Assembly (NCBI GenBank): GCA_964394585.1
Contig: CAYMYI010000014.1
Coordinates: 1 to 52,313, forward strand
Source of the DNA: CAYUJH01 sp964394585
GTDB lineage: Bacteria > Bacteroidota > Bacteroidia > Cytophagales > Flammeovirgaceae
DNA length: 52,313 nucleotides
Direction of reading: 5' to 3'
The position numbers and the translations under genes were made by a program. Under the pieces are notes generated by a model, which saw nothing but the letters and a program-made list of their open reading frames with translations, ran no database searches and was not told where the DNA came from. Each line of letters begins with the position of its first letter. Positions within the stretch are counted from its first letter, which is position 1. Below are positions 49,561-52,313 of the stretch, in pieces.

Positions 49561-52313
49561 TTAGTTGTTGGTATCATATAGAGTGATATCGGCAAACTTG
49601 TGCCCCGATTCGTTTTGGGCATTATCTTTAAACTTGACAAAAACGCGTTTTAAACCGGCTTCGCGTGTAAGCGTCCATCGTTTGGTAATCGTGTAAGGTT
49701 CCCAAAAACTATCGGTAAATTTCGGGTCGTTCGAAATCATCATATACGTAGCATCCTCTGCTTTTAAAGAAAGTACCACTTGGGGGCTATCGGTGCTCGT
49801 AGCGCCATCATTTATACGCACAAAACGCGGAATAGGAGGCTCTGTATCGAGCAAAATTTCCGCCATTGCAGGTGCCGACTCGTTACCTGCCTTATCTCTA
49901 AATTTCACATATATCTTTTTAATCCCATCTCTACCTACTAACGTCCATCCTTTACTAGTAACATAGGGTTCCCATTTTCCTTCTGGTTTAAAGAGACGGT
50001 TAGTCGAAATCATCATTTCTTCAGCACCTTCTGCGCTTAACTCAAGCTGTACGCGGTGGCTTTTATCATTGGTGTATTCAGCCCCCTGGTTAATCACAAT
50101 ATCTTCGTTAGTGGGTTCCTGTCGATCGAGGGTAATAGTCGAAAACACTGGCACTGTTTCATTACCAGCTTCATCTCTAAACTTTACCCAAACCTTTTTT
50201 TCGCCATCGTCGCCATCGAGCATCCAATTTTGAAGGAAAAACTTGTACGGTTGCCACTCAGCATTTTCAAAGTTTTCGAAGTTGCTAATCATCATCTCTT
50301 TGGCATCCTTTACGCTAAGCTGTAGGCTCACGAATTTATCGATGTTGGTACAGAAAGCAGCGCCGTCGTTAATTACGATTCGTCCTTCGCGAGGCGCTTG
50401 CCGGTCAATCCCTATTTTAGCATAGGCAACTCTCGATACGTTTCCAATTTTATCTCTAAATTTAGCATAGATGGTTTTCAACCCATCAGGGCCTTTCAAA
50501 ACCCACTCTTTGGTTTCGACGTAGGGCTCCCATTCAGCCCCTTTAAAGAAGAAGTCATCGCTAACAATCATTTCGGCTACATCTTCGGCATGGAGGTTTA
50601 AGGTTACCTGGGCATTTGCATTATTGGCAAGTTGATCGCCATCATTAATTTTGATAGAACCTTCTTTAGGTGGAGTTCGGTCAAGTAGAATACTATCTGC
50701 ATAGATGTCGCTAATATTACCGGCTTCATCTTTAAAGCGAACATATACTACTTTATTTCCATCGCTTCCGGCTAATTGCCAGTATACGTTGTCCTCAGTA
50801 TAGCCTCTCCAACGGATATTTCGGAACGATTCATCGTTGCTAACCTGCATGAGTGAAGCATCTTTGTCTTCGTCTTTAGCGCGCAATCGTAGCTGAACGA
50901 TTTTATCGGGGTTGTTGGTTACGCGTGCTTGTCCACGGTTAATTTCGATAGAGCCAACCGGCGGAATGCGATCGAGCCGAATAAAATCGGTAGTAGCTTC
51001 TGACTCATTACCTGCTTTATCGCGGAATTTCACGTATACAGAGCGAAGGCCGTCTTCATCTTCTAACTGCCATGTTTTACTTGTAGCGTAGGCTTCCCAT
51101 ACTGCCCCTTGGAAGTTAGGGTTATTCGAAAGCATCATTTCACTTGCTCCCCGCGAAAATATTTCTAACGATACTTCTCTTTCCGGATGGATACAAAACT
51201 CGGCTCCTTTATCAATAATAATATTGCCTCCAACTGGTTCCTGAGTATCTACAATGGCTTTATCGAAGGCAACATCAGAGACATTCCCAGCCCTATCACG
51301 AAATTTGATAAAAACTTGCCGTTCTCCATCGTTGTTACCGCCTAACTCCCACTCTAGTTTTTCTTCTTTATACAATTCCCAACGAGCCTCGTAAAATGTA
51401 CTGATGTTACTGATCATCATATAGTCGGCACCATCGGCACTAATGTTTAAGTCCACTACTTTGGCTTCGTCGCTAATAATAGTCGCTTTGGCTAGGCTAT
51501 CATACGTAGCTCCTGGGTAGCTGATGCGTATAAACGGGTTGGAAGGAGGCGTAGAATCTAAAAGGATGTCGTCGGTATATACATCGGACTCGTTGCCTGC
51601 TTGATCGCGAAATTTAACATATACTGTTTTTGTTCCATCTTCGGTTCCAATGCCCCAGTTGGGTTTTACCGGACGATACGGCTCCCAAATTGATCCTTTA
51701 AAATCTTCGTTATTACTGATAATCATTTCAGAAGCCCCAGAGGCAAGTATTTGTATATTCACTTGCGTTTGGTCGGTGTAGCGCCCGCCTTTATTAATGG
51801 TAACCATCCCATTGCGAGGTGGAGTGGTATCAATAATGATTTGATCAGAGGCCGTAGTAGACACATTGCCCACTGCATCGCGAAAACGTGCCGCTATTAC
51901 TTTCGTGCCATCGCCGCCAGGTACTAATAGCTTATAACTTTTTGAAAACGGCACCCACTTTCGTTCTATTTGGAAAATCATCTCCGTAGCGCCCTCTGCT
52001 TCAACATCGATAGTTACTTCGCTGCTACGGGCATATTGTTCTCCCTTCTCCACTACAATTCTCACACCTTGTGGAGGCGTCATATCTAAAATAATTTCGT
52101 CTTTTACCACTTCGGAACTATTCCCCGCCAAATCCATAAATTGCGCATAAACCTCTTTAGGGCCATCGCCAGCAGGGAGTTTAAACGCACCGATTTGTTC
52201 GCGGTATGGTCCCCATTGCGCCTGGTAAAAATCAGCACGATCGCTAATGCGCATTTTTACGGCTTCGATAGCGCTGAGTTCGAGCGTTACAATTCTACTT
52301 TTATTGTTAGTAT
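49561..52313 (-). CDS. Giant Ig-like repeat protein (5' end outside window)
   Basis: The frame is open to the window's edge, and the codons before the first ATG (52254) continue the repeat pattern (RIVTLELSAIEAVK), so at least 917 residues are encoded here and the N-terminus is missing. It is a tandem array of about ten Ig-like repeats of ~90 residues. Each has xxPPxxxxIxINxGxxxT, VxLxLxAxxAxxMMISNDxxF, a WExY...W.L segment, DGxKxVYVKFRDxAGNxS and a closing ILLD. They resemble the Big_3-type domains of exported Bacteroidota proteins. The last repeat ends DITLYDTNN, without a sorting domain or membrane anchor. A structural, adhesive or surface role is likely; repeats differ enough to rule out recent duplication. 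Confidence 0.75.
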   Translation of the reverse strand, partial: TNNKSRIVTLELSAIEAVKMRISDRADFYQAQWGPYREQIGAFKLPAGDGPKEVYAQFMDLAGNSSEVVKDEIILDMTPPQGVRIVVEKGEQYARSSEVTIDVEAEGATEMIFQIERKWVPFSKSYKLLVPGGDGTKVIAARFRDAVGNVSTTASDQIIIDTTPPRNGMVTINKGGRYTDQTQVNIQILASGASEMIISNNEDFKGSIWEPYRPVKPNWGIGTEDGTKTVYVKFRDQAGNESDVYTDDILLDSTPPSNPFIRISYPGATYDSLAKATIISDEAKVVDLNISADGADYMMISNISTFYEARWELYKEEKLEWELGGNNDGERQVFIKFRDRAGNVSDVAFDKAIVDTQEPVGGNIIIDKGAEFCIHPEREVSLEIFSRGASEMMLSNNPNFQGAVWEAYATSKTWQLEDEDGLRSVYVKFRDKAGNESEATTDFIRLDRIPPVGSIEINRGQARVTNNPDKIVQLRLRAKDEDKDASLMQVSNDESFRNIRWRGYTEDNVYWQLAGSDGNKVVYVRFKDEAGNISDIYADSILLDRTPPKEGSIKINDGDQLANNANAQVTLNLHAEDVAEMIVSDDFFFKGAEWEPYVETKEWVLKGPDGLKTIYAKFRDKIGNVSRVAYAKIGIDRQAPREGRIVINDGAAFCTNIDKFVSLQLSVKDAKEMMISNFENFENAEWQPYKFFLQNWMLDGDDGEKKVWVKFRDEAGNETVPVFSTITLDRQEPTNEDIVINQGAEYTNDKSHRVQLELSAEGAEEMMISTNRLFKPEGKWEPYVTSKGWTLVGRDGIKKIYVKFRDKAGNESAPAMAEILLDTEPPIPRFVRINDGATSTDSPQVVLSLKAEDATYMMISNDPKFTDSFWEPYTITKRWTLTREAGLKRVFVKFKDNAQNESGHKFADITLYDTNN

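Overview
This window looks like a chromosomal segment of a Bacteroidota bacterium, probably of the Cytophagales type (the order is inference). The signs are a SusC/SusD pair, many exported proteins and lipoproteins with CarboxypepD_reg-like, Calx-beta, PKD-like and WG-repeat modules, DUF2480 and DUF3298 family proteins, weak or absent Shine-Dalgarno sequences, and several copies of the Bacteroidota -7 promoter motif TAnnTTTG in front of genes. There are no rRNA or tRNA genes, no insertion sequences and no CRISPR array. One 10-base run of N lies inside a gene at 32838-32847. Genes at both edges run off the window.

Layout. 1-2299: the end of a V-type ATPase operon (subunits I and K). 2410-3543 (minus): a single-pass membrane protein with an HTH-like N-terminus and a cysteine-bearing exported domain, divergent from the next block. 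3782-12509: a tight five-gene operon (SusC, SusD, SGNH hydrolase, DASS carboxylate transporter, large lipoprotein with duplicated lamin-tail-like modules) closed by a strong terminator, then a lipoprotein alpha/beta hydrolase (12569-13930). 13975-33459: mostly housekeeping genes: lysA, an exported protein often labelled asparagine synthetase B, an ABC permease, an SDR, a PepSY-type membrane protein, a DUF2480 protein, a lone nuoH, a DUF3298 protein, asnS with a structured leader, a cytosolic histidine kinase plus SiaB-like protein, trxA, a small hydrolase, a DUF3352/MORN protein, yebC, recR, mrdA (PBP2) and a saccharopine/alanine dehydrogenase-like enzyme. 33658-47434: ndk, two lipoproteins, a very long WG-repeat protein, a SpoIIE-type phosphatase with an unusual exported sensor region, a small coiled-coil protein, a P2A-type cation ATPase and a lipoprotein MsrB/MsrA pair. 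47599-52313 (minus): a DUF4139 (MuiA-like) protein carrying a SusC-like module, and a partial giant protein made of about ten Ig-like repeats.

How the genes may work together. The most system-like region is 2410-13930. SusC/SusD would import a ligand, the SGNH and alpha/beta hydrolases could release an acid from an ester, and the DASS protein could carry the carboxylate across the inner membrane. No glycoside hydrolase is present. The divergent HTH-TM-exported-domain protein has the layout of a ToxR-like one-component regulator and faces an intergenic palindrome. This is inference from architecture and gene order. A second possible link is phospho-signalling: an orphan histidine kinase, a SiaB-like kinase and a SpoIIE phosphatase lie in the same window but not side by side.
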